A DNA stretch of 15,260 nucleotides from Chthonomonas sp. UBA2391. GTDB lineage: Bacteria; Armatimonadota; Fimbriimonadia; Fimbriimonadales; Fimbriimonadaceae. Location: contig DDSL01000034.1 in NCBI GenBank assembly GCA_002343825.1, forward strand, positions 10,848 to 26,107, read 5' to 3'. Below, one piece after another: positions 1 through 7,501 of the stretch; the first letter of the stretch is position 1, and every line of letters starts with the position of its first letter. The translations under genes and the position numbers were made by a program. The notes beneath the pieces were generated by a model. The model was not told where the DNA came from, did no database searches, and was given only the letters and a program-made list of their open reading frames with translations.

Positions 1-309
1 GATGATCCCGTTGTGGATGATCGCGACTTTTTCGAACTGGTCGAAGTGGGGGTGGGCGTTGTCATCGGTCGGGGGTCCGTGGGTCGCCCAGCGGCTGTGG
101 GCGATGGCCAAGCGGGTGTCGTTCGGAAACTCGCCCATGAGCTTGCCCAGTTCGCCGAGCTTGCCCGCGCGCTTATAAACCTTGATTGCTCCACTTTCCA
201 GGAAGGCGATTCCGGCGCTGTCATAGCCCCGATATTCCAGCCGCTTCAGCTGGTCATAGACGACCTCAACCGCACTCCGCGGTCCCACATACCCGGCGAT
301 GCCGCACAT
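1..309 (-). CDS. glmS: Glutamine--fructose-6-phosphate aminotransferase, N-terminal part (runs off left edge)
   Basis: GlmS makes glucosamine-6-phosphate from fructose-6-phosphate and glutamine, the first step towards UDP-GlcNAc for peptidoglycan and LPS; it is cytoplasmic. The minus strand reads MCGIAGYVGPRSAVEVVYDQ from the ATG at 307-309, followed by LEYRGYDSAGIAF, HSRWATHGPPTDDNAHPH and IIHNGI. These are the landmark motifs of the class II glutamine amidotransferase domain: the nucleophile Cys2, exposed when Met is removed, and the RWATHG and HNGI glutamine-binding segments. About 103 of roughly 610 residues are present; the frame stays open to base 1. The start is fixed by the need for Cys at position 2. 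No strong Shine-Dalgarno sequence is visible in front of it. The gene is divergent from rhs and shares a 154-bp intergenic region with it. The identification is secure; only the isomerase half is out of view. Confidence 0.96.
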   Translation of the reverse strand, partial: MCGIAGYVGPRSAVEVVYDQLKRLEYRGYDSAGIAFLESGAIKVYKRAGKLGELGKLMGEFPNDTRLAIAHSRWATHGPPTDDNAHPHFDQFEKVAIIHNGII

Positions 310-463
310 ACCCTGGATTATGGCTGGTTCTGGGTCCTTCGGGATTCTCGGAATCTCACTTAACATATGCTTAACCTATTTGACGCCGCATGTTGCTGTA
401 TTGATCGCAATTTCTTCGATGCTGAGAACAGTCGCGAAGACACGTCGTAGAGAAGGATTAATC
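310..463. other. Divergent intergenic region between glmS and rhs
   Basis: This 154-bp AT-richer stretch must hold the start signals for both glmS (leftward) and rhs (rightward). A TTGACG at 380-385 resembles a -35 box, but the nearest TATTGA (399-404) is only 13 bases away, so I do not call a promoter. No clear operator, riboswitch or glmS ribozyme core was recognised. An open frame in phase with rhs enters this region from 299, but the signal peptide and ribosome binding site place the true rhs start at 464. Confidence 0.5.
451..457 (+). promoter_or_regulatory. Ribosome binding site that fixes the rhs start
   Basis: AGAAGGA lies 6 bases before the ATG at 464. It is followed by a basic and hydrophobic N-terminus typical of a signal peptide. 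This supports 464 rather than the further upstream in-frame ATG at 299, which would lie inside the glmS coding region. Confidence 0.75.
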
Positions 464-3400
464 ATGTTTTTCAGCAAAATTGACAGCGTTTCTGCCCGAT
501 GCCTCGCGCTAACTCTTCTCTTAGCGATCCTTACTTCCGTTACAAGTCCAGCGGTTGCTGCCTATCACGATTCTTCTGATGAAAATGGCGAGAATGAACG
601 CCCCTACATCTTGAAGCCATCTCGAAACCCTGGACCGCGTATGCCTCCTCGATTCAAGCGGGAGAGAGTGAAGCCACCGACCGTCAGAGATGGGTCTCGT
701 GGGAACATATATGAGTCGAGACTCGAACGTGAGCTGTACCGTGAAGGCAAGTTCAAGCAGGACAACATGCTCGGGTGGCTGGCTTGGATTGGCGTTGCCC
801 AGACACCCATTCCGCCATTAGGGTACGAGGACGGGGGTAGTCAAAGCTGGGAAGGTTCTTCGAGTGGGACTCCTGGGGCCACAACCAACACATACTCTGG
901 CAATCGGCTGACGGAAGTCCCCCTGGTGGGCTGGAGTTCCTCCGGCGAGAGCTTTGTTGATCTGCGACTCTATCACAACTCAGCTGATGCGTTCCACGGT
1001 GGCTTGCTCCAGAATCTTCACGGACTCGGTGCAGGTTGGAAATTCAGCTACGATGTTATCCTTAGAAATGGCGACGGAGGCACACCTTCTCCGAACTCAA
1101 TGGTCCGCATCGAGTTCGAAGATGGCTCGGTCAATCGATTTGACCATAACGGGACTGCATATGTCGCTGGTCCGGGGCTATTCGATTCGCTGACCGTGGA
1201 TACGATTCCAAACCCGAATCCCCCAGGCCCACCTATCGTCACAGCTTGGAAACTTGACCGGGTGGATGGAAGCTTTTATACGTTTAATCCGGCTGGATAC
1301 CTCGTGTCAGTAGCAGATCGGTTCGGTAATCAAATCGACATTACTCGCAACTCGAGCAACCGAATTACGCAAATTTCGGACGATGGAACCGGGACTTCGA
1401 CCCCTCGTGTGATTAGCATCAATTATGGGACTAATCAGGTTGATGTTACCGATCCACTAGGGCGAGTCTGGTCGCTGAAGCAATCAGGAAACCTCCTTGA
1501 GAAAATAGAGCATCCGATTTTGGCCGGCCAATCCGTCCCCGCGGCTAGAACCTTCAACTACGGTACGCGTGGAGAAATCGTAGCGCAGATAGACGAAGAG
1601 AATAATACTTGGACGACTGAATACGACGGAAGCGGTCGAGTACTTCGAGAAATTTCTCCTGACCAACGTGTGGTGGAGTACGGTTACGGAGCGCCAACTG
1701 CAACGGCCACGACAATCTATCAGCGCAAACGGTTAAACCCTGGCGTCTTTGGTCCCGTTTTGGCCACATCAATCCACCTGTACGATACCCAGGGACGGAT
1801 TGTCGAAGAAGTCGATGAAGAGGGTTATGTCACAACCTTCGGTAGTTATAATTCCGAGAACCAGCCTGAAGAAGTTATCAGTGCCGGGGGCTATCCGACA
1901 TACTTGACGTACAATGCCTCTAATGGTTTTGTAGCAACGGAGTCAAATTACCTGGCTCAAACTTCGACCTACACGTACACTTCCAATCATCAGTTGCAGA
2001 CCTATCAAGACCCTAACGCTAAAGTCTGGGAGTTCATCTATGGTGGCTCTGGGCAACCGGCTGAGGCACTGACTAAGGTGAAGGATCCTCTCTTCTCCGC
2101 TGCAGGTTCCCACCGGAACAACAAGTATGTTGTCCAGAGCACTTACGACTCGTTCGGAAATCTCTTAACGACAACCGATGCAGGGACGGGATCCGCCGGT
2201 CATACCACAACGATTAGCTATGGTGGTGCAAACCCCAATGCCTTTGGCGATCCTACTTCGGTTACCAAGCCCGATGGTAGCGGAGTGAGGTTTGACTATG
2301 GCACGGCCAGCCATAGGAACTTAGGGAAGCCGGTGTCAGTGGTCCAAACCGGTAGTGGGCAGCCTGACCTCGAGCCGATCCAGATCGGATATGATAGCTG
2401 GCTTCGAGCTACATCCATTACCCAAGGCACGGCAGTGTCAACGGTGACTTTTGATGAACTCAACCGAGTCATCGAAGAACGAAATCCTCTCCAAGTTGCC
2501 AACGCTCTGCTAGGCTTTACTGGATATGAGTATTTCCCTGATGGCTTCCTCAAGAAAGTTACTAACGCGGATTCAACGACAGAGCGCTATGAATACAACG
2601 ATCTCGGCTTTATTCAGAAGGTAACAAATGCGCGCGGCAAGATTCGAACCTATTTGACGGACCTCCGCGGTAGCATCACGCGACTCAACAAGCCAGCTGG
2701 CACGTACGAAAAGTGGAGTTATACGGGCGATGGTGACGTCTGGGCTTTCACTTATGGACAAGGGACGACCGAATTTACTACTCAATATGAGTATGAAGTC
2801 CCGGGACGTCTCTGGTATGTAGACTACGAGCCGGGTATTCCTGGGTCGACTTATCCCGACACCTCGTTCACTTATGACGCAACCGGTCGAATGCTCAGCA
2901 TGACCGACGGCACCGGGACGACTTCGTATCTCTACAACGCGGCCGGTGAACCTACTCGACTGACTACTCCTCAAGGAGTGATGGAATATACGTACCGGCC
3001 GAACGGTGCTCGCGAGAAGCTGAGAGAAATCATCAGCGGAACAACTGCCAACGAGACGGTGTCAACCTATGACGCATCCGGTCGACTCGCCACCCTCCTA
3101 AAGTACGGAGAAACGACGACGTTTGACTATGATGACTACGGTCGAGTTGAGTGGACCAAGCACCACGCTGGTCACTACGATATCAACGGTTACGATAATC
3201 GTTCACGACTCACCAGCACTCGGGTTCGACAAACGCTTAACGGACCTGACCTTGCTTCCCAGGTGATGACCTATGACGATGCCAACAACCTCAAGGTCAA
3301 GGTGCAGGACGGAGTCTCGACGGTCTATGACTACGATAACCTGAACCAGCTGAAGGAAGAGGTCCGAGGAACTTTTGGCAATTCGAACTACTTCAAGGGT

Positions 3401-4549
3401 GAATATTCGTACGACGCCAATGGAAACCGTACCGAAAAGAAAACCCGTGTCGGAACAGCCCCGCAGGTCATCGCCACTTACGGTTACGACGACAACGATC
3501 GCCTGACGAACCTTAACGGGGTTACTATCAACTACGATCAGGCCGACCGACCGACCAATTGGGTCTTGAATGGGCAGAACGTCCAGACAACCTGGACTTA
3601 CGATAGTCGGTTGTCCATGATCAGTCAAGGGCTTTCGATCTGGAGTCGATATTGGTACAACGGCCTTGGGACGCGAGTGCAAGAGCGATTCCCAGGCCCT
3701 CTTACCAATATCCGTCGGGATGGAATCGGGGTGACTGCTCCGGTGGTTCGGACCTACGCGGGCGCCTCGGAAGTTGCCATCAAGCCTGGCATTAGCCAGA
3801 AAGTCGGTACCACGACCACCTATAGCCACCCGGGGCTGAAGAACAACGAGCACCAGTCGCAGTCGGCGTCGGCGATCTCGGCTTCGCGAGTGTATGACGC
3901 CTGGGGTGCGGTGGTCTCTTCGACGGGGGCGTTCCAGGGCCGGTTCGGGCACGGCGGGGCGTTTGGCTACCAGTCGGATTCGACCGGCCTTCAGCTGCTC
4001 GGGCACCGGTACTACGACCCCGCCGTCGGCCGCTTCCTCACCCCCGACCCGATCAAAGACGGACGGAATTGGTTCGCCTATTGCGAAAACAACCCGCTAA
4101 CTGCGGGAGATCCAGAGGGACTTAGCAAGTTAAGTTCGCTTTCAGCGCCACAGAACGTATTGCTGGCCATCGAGTCATTTAGGACTGCCTCTGGAGGAGC
4201 GAGCTTTGTGTCCGGCGTTTATCTTCTGAAGAGGTCCCAAGTTCATTTTCATCACCTTTTTCCTACAGCTGGTGGTAAGCTCAACCGATTCTGGGAAATG
4301 TTGTTCGGAAAAGACTGGAAATCGTTCATCGACAGTTTCAAGATGAGAATGCCGATTCACATTCATAGAATGATTCATGGCTACAGGGGGGGCTGGTGGA
4401 ATGATCAGTGGGATGAGTTTTTTAAGGCCAACCCGAAAGCGTCCCTTGCCCAGGCTTTGGATCATCTTCGTAAAATGCTGAAAGCAATGGGTCTCAACAA
4501 GGACGAAATCGCCGAAGTTTTAAGTAGGGCAGCACGAGGAGACTTTTGA
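464..4549 (+). CDS. Rhs/YD-repeat polymorphic toxin with HxHHLFP nuclease-like C-terminal tip
   Basis: A 1361-residue secreted toxin. Residues 1-33 form a signal peptide (basic start, LALTLLLAILTSV core, PAVAA cleavage region). Around residues 135-200 (GNRLTEVPLVGW ... LGAGWKFSYD) it resembles the DUF6531 entry domain of Rhs proteins. Many YD repeats follow (YDGSGR, YDTQGR, YDSFGN, YDATGR, YDASGR, YDDYGR, YDANGN), which in known Rhs proteins build a beta-cocoon around the toxin. The Rhs-associated core ends with LLGHRYYDPAVGRFLTPDP, NWFAYCENNPL and DPEGL (D1216). The tip (about 1221-1361) carries H1261-F-H-H-L-F-P, H1299-I-H-x3-H1305 and GGWWNxxWxxFF. This pattern resembles the Myxococcus TIGR02269/DUF2380 (SitA-type) toxins and suggests a His-metal nuclease; the activity is inferred. 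The next gene overlaps the stop and is probably its immunity gene. No PAAR domain is visible, so export is probably by Sec and then to the surface. Confidence 0.93.
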   Translation: MFFSKIDSVSARCLALTLLLAILTSVTSPAVAAYHDSSDENGENERPYILKPSRNPGPRMPPRFKRERVKPPTVRDGSRGNIYESRLERELYREGKFKQDNMLGWLAWIGVAQTPIPPLGYEDGGSQSWEGSSSGTPGATTNTYSGNRLTEVPLVGWSSSGESFVDLRLYHNSADAFHGGLLQNLHGLGAGWKFSYDVILRNGDGGTPSPNSMVRIEFEDGSVNRFDHNGTAYVAGPGLFDSLTVDTIPNPNPPGPPIVTAWKLDRVDGSFYTFNPAGYLVSVADRFGNQIDITRNSSNRITQISDDGTGTSTPRVISINYGTNQVDVTDPLGRVWSLKQSGNLLEKIEHPILAGQSVPAARTFNYGTRGEIVAQIDEENNTWTTEYDGSGRVLREISPDQRVVEYGYGAPTATATTIYQRKRLNPGVFGPVLATSIHLYDTQGRIVEEVDEEGYVTTFGSYNSENQPEEVISAGGYPTYLTYNASNGFVATESNYLAQTSTYTYTSNHQLQTYQDPNAKVWEFIYGGSGQPAEALTKVKDPLFSAAGSHRNNKYVVQSTYDSFGNLLTTTDAGTGSAGHTTTISYGGANPNAFGDPTSVTKPDGSGVRFDYGTASHRNLGKPVSVVQTGSGQPDLEPIQIGYDSWLRATSITQGTAVSTVTFDELNRVIEERNPLQVANALLGFTGYEYFPDGFLKKVTNADSTTERYEYNDLGFIQKVTNARGKIRTYLTDLRGSITRLNKPAGTYEKWSYTGDGDVWAFTYGQGTTEFTTQYEYEVPGRLWYVDYEPGIPGSTYPDTSFTYDATGRMLSMTDGTGTTSYLYNAAGEPTRLTTPQGVMEYTYRPNGAREKLREIISGTTANETVSTYDASGRLATLLKYGETTTFDYDDYGRVEWTKHHAGHYDINGYDNRSRLTSTRVRQTLNGPDLASQVMTYDDANNLKVKVQDGVSTVYDYDNLNQLKEEVRGTFGNSNYFKGEYSYDANGNRTEKKTRVGTAPQVIATYGYDDNDRLTNLNGVTINYDQADRPTNWVLNGQNVQTTWTYDSRLSMISQGLSIWSRYWYNGLGTRVQERFPGPLTNIRRDGIGVTAPVVRTYAGASEVAIKPGISQKVGTTTTYSHPGLKNNEHQSQSASAISASRVYDAWGAVVSSTGAFQGRFGHGGAFGYQSDSTGLQLLGHRYYDPAVGRFLTPDPIKDGRNWFAYCENNPLTAGDPEGLSKLSSLSAPQNVLLAIESFRTASGGASFVSGVYLLKRSQVHFHHLFPTAGGKLNRFWEMLFGKDWKSFIDSFKMRMPIHIHRMIHGYRGGWWNDQWDEFFKANPKASLAQALDHLRKMLKAMGLNKDEIAEVLSRAARGDF
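3863..4113 (+). repeat. Rhs core-end repeat, copy 1 (inside the full rhs gene)
   Basis: This 251-bp stretch encodes SASAISASRVYDAWGAVV through the core motif to the D-P of DPEGL. It is the template of the copies at 6831, 7883, 9194 and 10354 and of the 34-bp remnant at 5463. Homology in all copies ends at GATCC (here 4109-4113); beyond that each tip differs. The stretch is visibly more GC-rich than the rhs body before it and the tip after it. Confidence 0.9.
4536..4541 (+). promoter_or_regulatory. Ribosome binding site for the TTG-start immunity gene
   Basis: GAGGAG lies 4 bases before TTG at 4546. The TTG overlaps the rhs stop codon (TTGA, 4546-4549), so rhs and the immunity gene are probably translationally coupled. 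This supports the unusual TTG start, since no other start is near. Confidence 0.65.
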
Positions 4550-5409
4550 ACCAAACGCTCTATCAACTCGTGCCGATTTACGAGGAAGCATTCGCTAGTC
4601 CAGAACTGCCAGACCGCGATGCGTTGGTTTGGTTCCCGAGTGTGTTCTGCGGCCTTTGCAACTACGTCTTCTCAACCCCAAGGCGCTACGATACTTCGGG
4701 AGAAATGTTGTTGAGTTTGGCCAAGAGACTCAGAAAGAAGTTTGGTTTAGGAAAAATGTCGCCTCAGGAATTGATACTAGAGATGTTGGAAGTCAAAGAT
4801 GATGAAGCTTTAGAGGCGCTCTCTAGGACTTTTCAGGAGAGTCTAAGGATTGAGATAGCTCATGGGAAAATCCTACTCGATGAAATCCCGAACTATCAAC
4901 AGCACGGCGCGCGCTACTGGTTTGGGGGACCGATTGTCATGTCAGAATTGACCTTGATACCGATGTCATCGAAGCCGATGCCCACGTTTATGACGATTAT
5001 CGACACATCCACTCTAGTGATCAAGGAAGAGCTGCTTCAATTGCTCGCGCCGTTGATTGAAGGAACAGTAGACGTTCAAGAAGCTAGCGTACTCGATTCC
5101 AAAGAGGTCTACATAGAGATTTCTAGCACAACATTTGCCGCGCTACATCATGAAGAAATGAGACGATGCCCTCGATGCGGTTCCTTCAAGTACGTGAGTG
5201 ACCCGAGGAAAGCTCGGTGTTTATGGCTTGAAGGTAGGCATTTGATGTTTGATGTCACAACCCGTACCTGGTTATGTGATGTAGTAATCAAGGAAGTGAT
5301 TGACGAGTGCTGCCAGGGTCAATATGAGCTGATTCCCATATGCCACACCAAACAGATTTGCGGTCAAGATGAGTTGCTTGAGGCTACTTGTATTCCCGTG
5401 AGTTCATAG
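4546..5409 (+). CDS. Probable immunity protein for Rhs tip 1 (paired CxxC motifs)
   Basis: A 287-residue soluble-looking protein that overlaps the end of rhs by four bases (TTGA). It starts at TTG with a GAGGAG site in front. It has two CxxC pairs: CGLC near residue 37 and CPRCG near residue 205, plus further cysteines in the C-terminal quarter. Aligned by eye it resembles the gene at 5914, which has CSAC and CDRCG at similar places and the same YWxGG segment in the middle (RYWFGG here, GYWLGG there). From memory, this arrangement matches the double-CXXCG family (TIGR02264) found next to TIGR02269 toxins in myxobacteria. Its position directly after the toxin tip, and its relative after a related tip, support a cytoplasmic immunity role, probably by binding the nuclease; the cysteine pairs may hold zinc. 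No signal peptide or membrane helix is visible. Confidence 0.8.
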   Translation: MNQTLYQLVPIYEEAFASPELPDRDALVWFPSVFCGLCNYVFSTPRRYDTSGEMLLSLAKRLRKKFGLGKMSPQELILEMLEVKDDEALEALSRTFQESLRIEIAHGKILLDEIPNYQQHGARYWFGGPIVMSELTLIPMSSKPMPTFMTIIDTSTLVIKEELLQLLAPLIEGTVDVQEASVLDSKEVYIEISSTTFAALHHEEMRRCPRCGSFKYVSDPRKARCLWLEGRHLMFDVTTRTWLCDVVIKEVIDECCQGQYELIPICHTKQICGQDELLEATCIPVSS

Positions 5410-5462
5410 TTTTGGTCTGCTCCCCGGGGTCAAAGACGCTTTTAGATGAGTCTCCGCTGTCC

Positions 5463-5496
5463 ATTGCGAAAACAACCCGCTTACAGCGGCAGATCC
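5463..5496 (+). repeat. Rhs core-end repeat, copy 2 (34-bp remnant)
   Basis: Only the last 34 bases of the core repeat remain, encoding CENNPLTAADP. They are identical base for base to 9318-9351 in cassette 5. The sequence just upstream (5410-5462) is unrelated and contains an in-frame stop (TGA, 5447-5449), so this cassette has lost the long homology that the other displaced cassettes keep. Confidence 0.88.
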
Positions 5497-5914
5497 CACT
5501 GGATTACTAAGTCTACACTCGCCCGCAGGTCTAGCTGCTAAGCTCTTTTTCTACAAGACCCACTATGGTTCCGTCGCGGCAGGGATTGCGTCCTCAGCTG
5601 CTGCGGGTAAGTCACACCTTCACCATCTTCTTCCAAAGATGTTTAAGGAAAAGTGGATCGAAATATTTGGTAGTGCAGACCTCATGAATAGGTTGCTGCT
5701 TAGAGTTCCAGTAGATCTACATAAAGTCCTCCATGCGAAGGGGTATAAAATACGTGGTGGATTTTGGAATCGGCTCTGGAAAGACTTCTTCGACAAAAAC
5801 TCCAATGCGACTCCAAGACAGGTATTGGAATATCTGAGGAAAATCTTGGTCGAGGTACTAGAAATGACAGATGAAGAAGCCCGAGAGCTCATCAGTCGTT
5901 TAGGAAGACTATAG
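5463..5914 (+). pseudogene. Displaced Rhs tip 2, HxHHLLP nuclease-like (SitA-type)
   Basis: Reading in frame from the 34-bp repeat gives CENNPL, ADPTGLLSLHSPAG and then a tip of about 135 residues. Its key residues are H-L-H-H-L-L-P (about 5615-5635), VDLHKVLH, GGFWNRLWKDFF and QVLEYLRKIL. These match tip 1 motif for motif (HFHHLFP, IHIHRMIH, GGWWNDQWDEFF, QALDHLRKML), so the two tips are homologous but strongly diverged. There is no usable start codon before ATG 5639, which lies after the HxHH motif, and an in-frame stop sits at 5447. The tip is therefore a silent cassette, expressed only if recombined onto the rhs body. The coding frame itself has no internal stop. Its immunity gene overlaps its stop by one base. 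A predictor may list only 5639-5914. Confidence 0.8.
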
Positions 5915-6759
5915 TGCAAATATCTTGGCAAATACGCTGCGTGCACGGAGCGGATTCTCCGATCGACCACGCTCTGACTTTCAATCGTCGTAGTCCCGTG
6001 GTGTTCTGTTCAGCGTGTAGAGCAGTCATGAATACGGCTTCCATACTAAAGTATAACAAGACCTCGTTGGTAAGACGGTTTGAGGCGACTAGATCGAAGC
6101 TCAATATCAAGCCACAGCCGGATGACCAAGACATCAAAGACCTGATGGAGACAGTGCTTTCCCCCACTAATATGAGACAAGATGAATGCGAGTACTGGCG
6201 GATCTTTCGCATTGATCTTTTGCAACACCCCAAGGCGGTTAAAGAGTTGCTTGATGTTCCGGGACCCGAGCCAGGTTACTGGCTTGGAGGTGCTTTCGCG
6301 GGTCTGTACGATGAACTTAAGGAAAGATCAGCGCGGAAGCGAGTAGGTGGACTCTTTCAGGATGGGCTTTACCTTCGGAAGGATCTTTGGGAATCCTCGG
6401 AATTGTCGGAGTTGACGCCCACCGATCATATTCTGGAACTTGACCACTACGTCTACCTGCGCCCGGCCACTGTACGGATTATCAAGGAAGACCAACCCTG
6501 CGATAGATGCGGAATGTACGGTGGCTCGGCACATGGAGACTTTTCCATATTGGAAGTTGCTGCGGAATCTCACTTCGTTCATCCCTTCGGTTCCTCCGAA
6601 TTCTTTTGCAGTAATGATTTTCGAAAGCGAGTCATCGCGGTGGCCAACAGGTCTTTTTGGTGGCAGCGATTCTCTGGCCTGACTCGTGAAGCCTCCGCGC
6701 TGCAGATCTGTGAGAAAATTCAATCAACGATTATCGACTGCATCGCCAGCACCATCTGA
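5914..6759 (+). CDS. Probable immunity protein for displaced tip 2 (paired CxxC motifs)
   Basis: A 281-residue protein. GTG at 5914-5916 overlaps the tip 2 stop (TAG 5912-5914) by one base, with TAGGAAG about 7 bases upstream as ribosome binding site. It has CSAC near residue 32 and CDRCG near residue 197, and a GYWLGG segment in the middle, matching the spacing of the tip 1 immunity protein (CGLC, YWFGG, CPRCG). Overall identity looks low, as expected for immunity proteins that follow diverging toxins. No signal peptide or membrane helix is visible, so it probably acts in the cytoplasm. The gene is intact although its toxin has no start, which suggests selection to keep immunity against relatives that still deploy tip 2. 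It could instead be kept as part of a swap-ready cassette. Confidence 0.75.
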   Translation: MQISWQIRCVHGADSPIDHALTFNRRSPVVFCSACRAVMNTASILKYNKTSLVRRFEATRSKLNIKPQPDDQDIKDLMETVLSPTNMRQDECEYWRIFRIDLLQHPKAVKELLDVPGPEPGYWLGGAFAGLYDELKERSARKRVGGLFQDGLYLRKDLWESSELSELTPTDHILELDHYVYLRPATVRIIKEDQPCDRCGMYGGSAHGDFSILEVAAESHFVHPFGSSEFFCSNDFRKRVIAVANRSFWWQRFSGLTREASALQICEKIQSTIIDCIASTI

Positions 6760-6816
6760 GTTCGAAGTATAGTTCGGATAGATTGGGGTTTCAGCCACCT
6801 TTGCGTCTCGGGTCTA

Positions 6817-7497
6817 TTGCGTGTGGGGGCGGGTGCGTTCCTGGGTCGCTTTGGCCACGGCGGGGCGTTTGGGTATCAGAGCGACTCGACCGGGCTCCAG
6901 TTGCTCGGGCACCGGTACTACGACCCCGCCGTAGGCCGCTTCCTCACCCCCGACCCGATCAAAGACGGCCGGAATTGGTTCGCCTATTGTGAAAACAACC
7001 CGCTGAGCAGGGTAGATCCGAACGGTCTTGACTGGCATGATGCAATGCATGTTAATGTTGACCCTGGGTTCAAAGGTAAGGTCTGGGTAGTTGGCGAGCC
7101 TTCGAGAGGAAAAGGACAAGTAGTTGTAGAGCTTAAACCTGGGCAGGGTTCTCCCCCGGGTATGGACGTTGATTACGTGATTATCGTACATCCAGGCGGC
7201 ACCATAGAGCGCCTTTTTCTACAAGGGCTTGGTTACTTATCCCCTGGTGACCAATATGAGACTTCAACGATCGATGACGATGGCCGAGTTAGCGGACCAG
7301 GACTTGTCCTTCCAATCAGCTTTGTGCCTGGCTGGCGTGGTCGGATAGAAGCTGCTAAGAGAAGACCTGCGCCGTCTGCGGGTGGTTGGAATCCAGTCTA
7401 TGACCCGGTATATTATTCAGAACTGCCCGAACACTGGTTTGGTGGCTTGTTACCATTTCCCTCGATCGAGGAATGGCGTGGCGGACTGAAGAGGTAG
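6817..7497 (+). CDS. Displaced Rhs core end plus tip 3 (unknown toxin)
   Basis: The frame opens with a TTG at 6817 that has no good ribosome binding site. It enters the Rhs core end (GRFGHGGAFGYQSDSTG, RYYDPAVGRFLTPDP, CENNPL) and crosses the border DPNGL. The tip of about 160 residues is not a family I recognise. It contains VELKPGQ followed by MDVDYVIIV (about 7125-7180), a pattern also seen in tips 4 and 5, and ends with a Pro/Gly/Trp-rich part (GWNPVYDPVYY, EHWFGGLLPFPS). There is no HNH-like or HxHH motif. The gene after it encodes a small membrane protein, which suggests that the toxin acts at the inner membrane or enters across it. It is a 5'-truncated rhs copy and probably silent or weakly translated. 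Confidence 0.8.
   Translation: MRVGAGAFLGRFGHGGAFGYQSDSTGLQLLGHRYYDPAVGRFLTPDPIKDGRNWFAYCENNPLSRVDPNGLDWHDAMHVNVDPGFKGKVWVVGEPSRGKGQVVVELKPGQGSPPGMDVDYVIIVHPGGTIERLFLQGLGYLSPGDQYETSTIDDDGRVSGPGLVLPISFVPGWRGRIEAAKRRPAPSAGGWNPVYDPVYYSELPEHWFGGLLPFPSIEEWRGGLKR
6831..7019 (+). repeat. Rhs core-end repeat, copy 3
   Basis: A copy of the end of the rhs core, starting at GAFLGRFGHGG and ending at the border GATCC (7015-7019). It carries the second synonymous haplotype (GGGTATCAGAGCGAC) where copies 1, 4 and 6 have GGCTACCAGTCGGAT. The protein sequence is unchanged. Confidence 0.88.
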
Positions 7498-7501
7498 TTT
7501 T

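Noticed and set aside
13..363. Plus-strand frame at the left edge
   Set aside because: It lies antisense to the clear GlmS N-terminus with its Cys2 and RWATHG motifs.
380..404. Possible promoter TTGACG ... TATTGA upstream of rhs
   Set aside because: The spacer is only 13 bases, too short for a standard promoter, and no other support is visible.
299..463. 55-codon extension of rhs at the 5' end
   Set aside because: It would start inside glmS and would put the signal peptide in the middle of the N-terminus; ATG 464 has a good ribosome binding site.
3203..4006. Minus-strand open frame of 267 codons inside rhs
   Set aside because: Antisense to YD repeats and the core; Arg/Val-rich shadow translation that recurs opposite every core repeat copy.
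5410..5433. Weak hairpin TTTGGTCT ... GGGGTCAAA after the tip 1 immunity gene
   Set aside because: Needs several G-U pairs and is followed only by a short T run some bases away; too weak to call a terminator.
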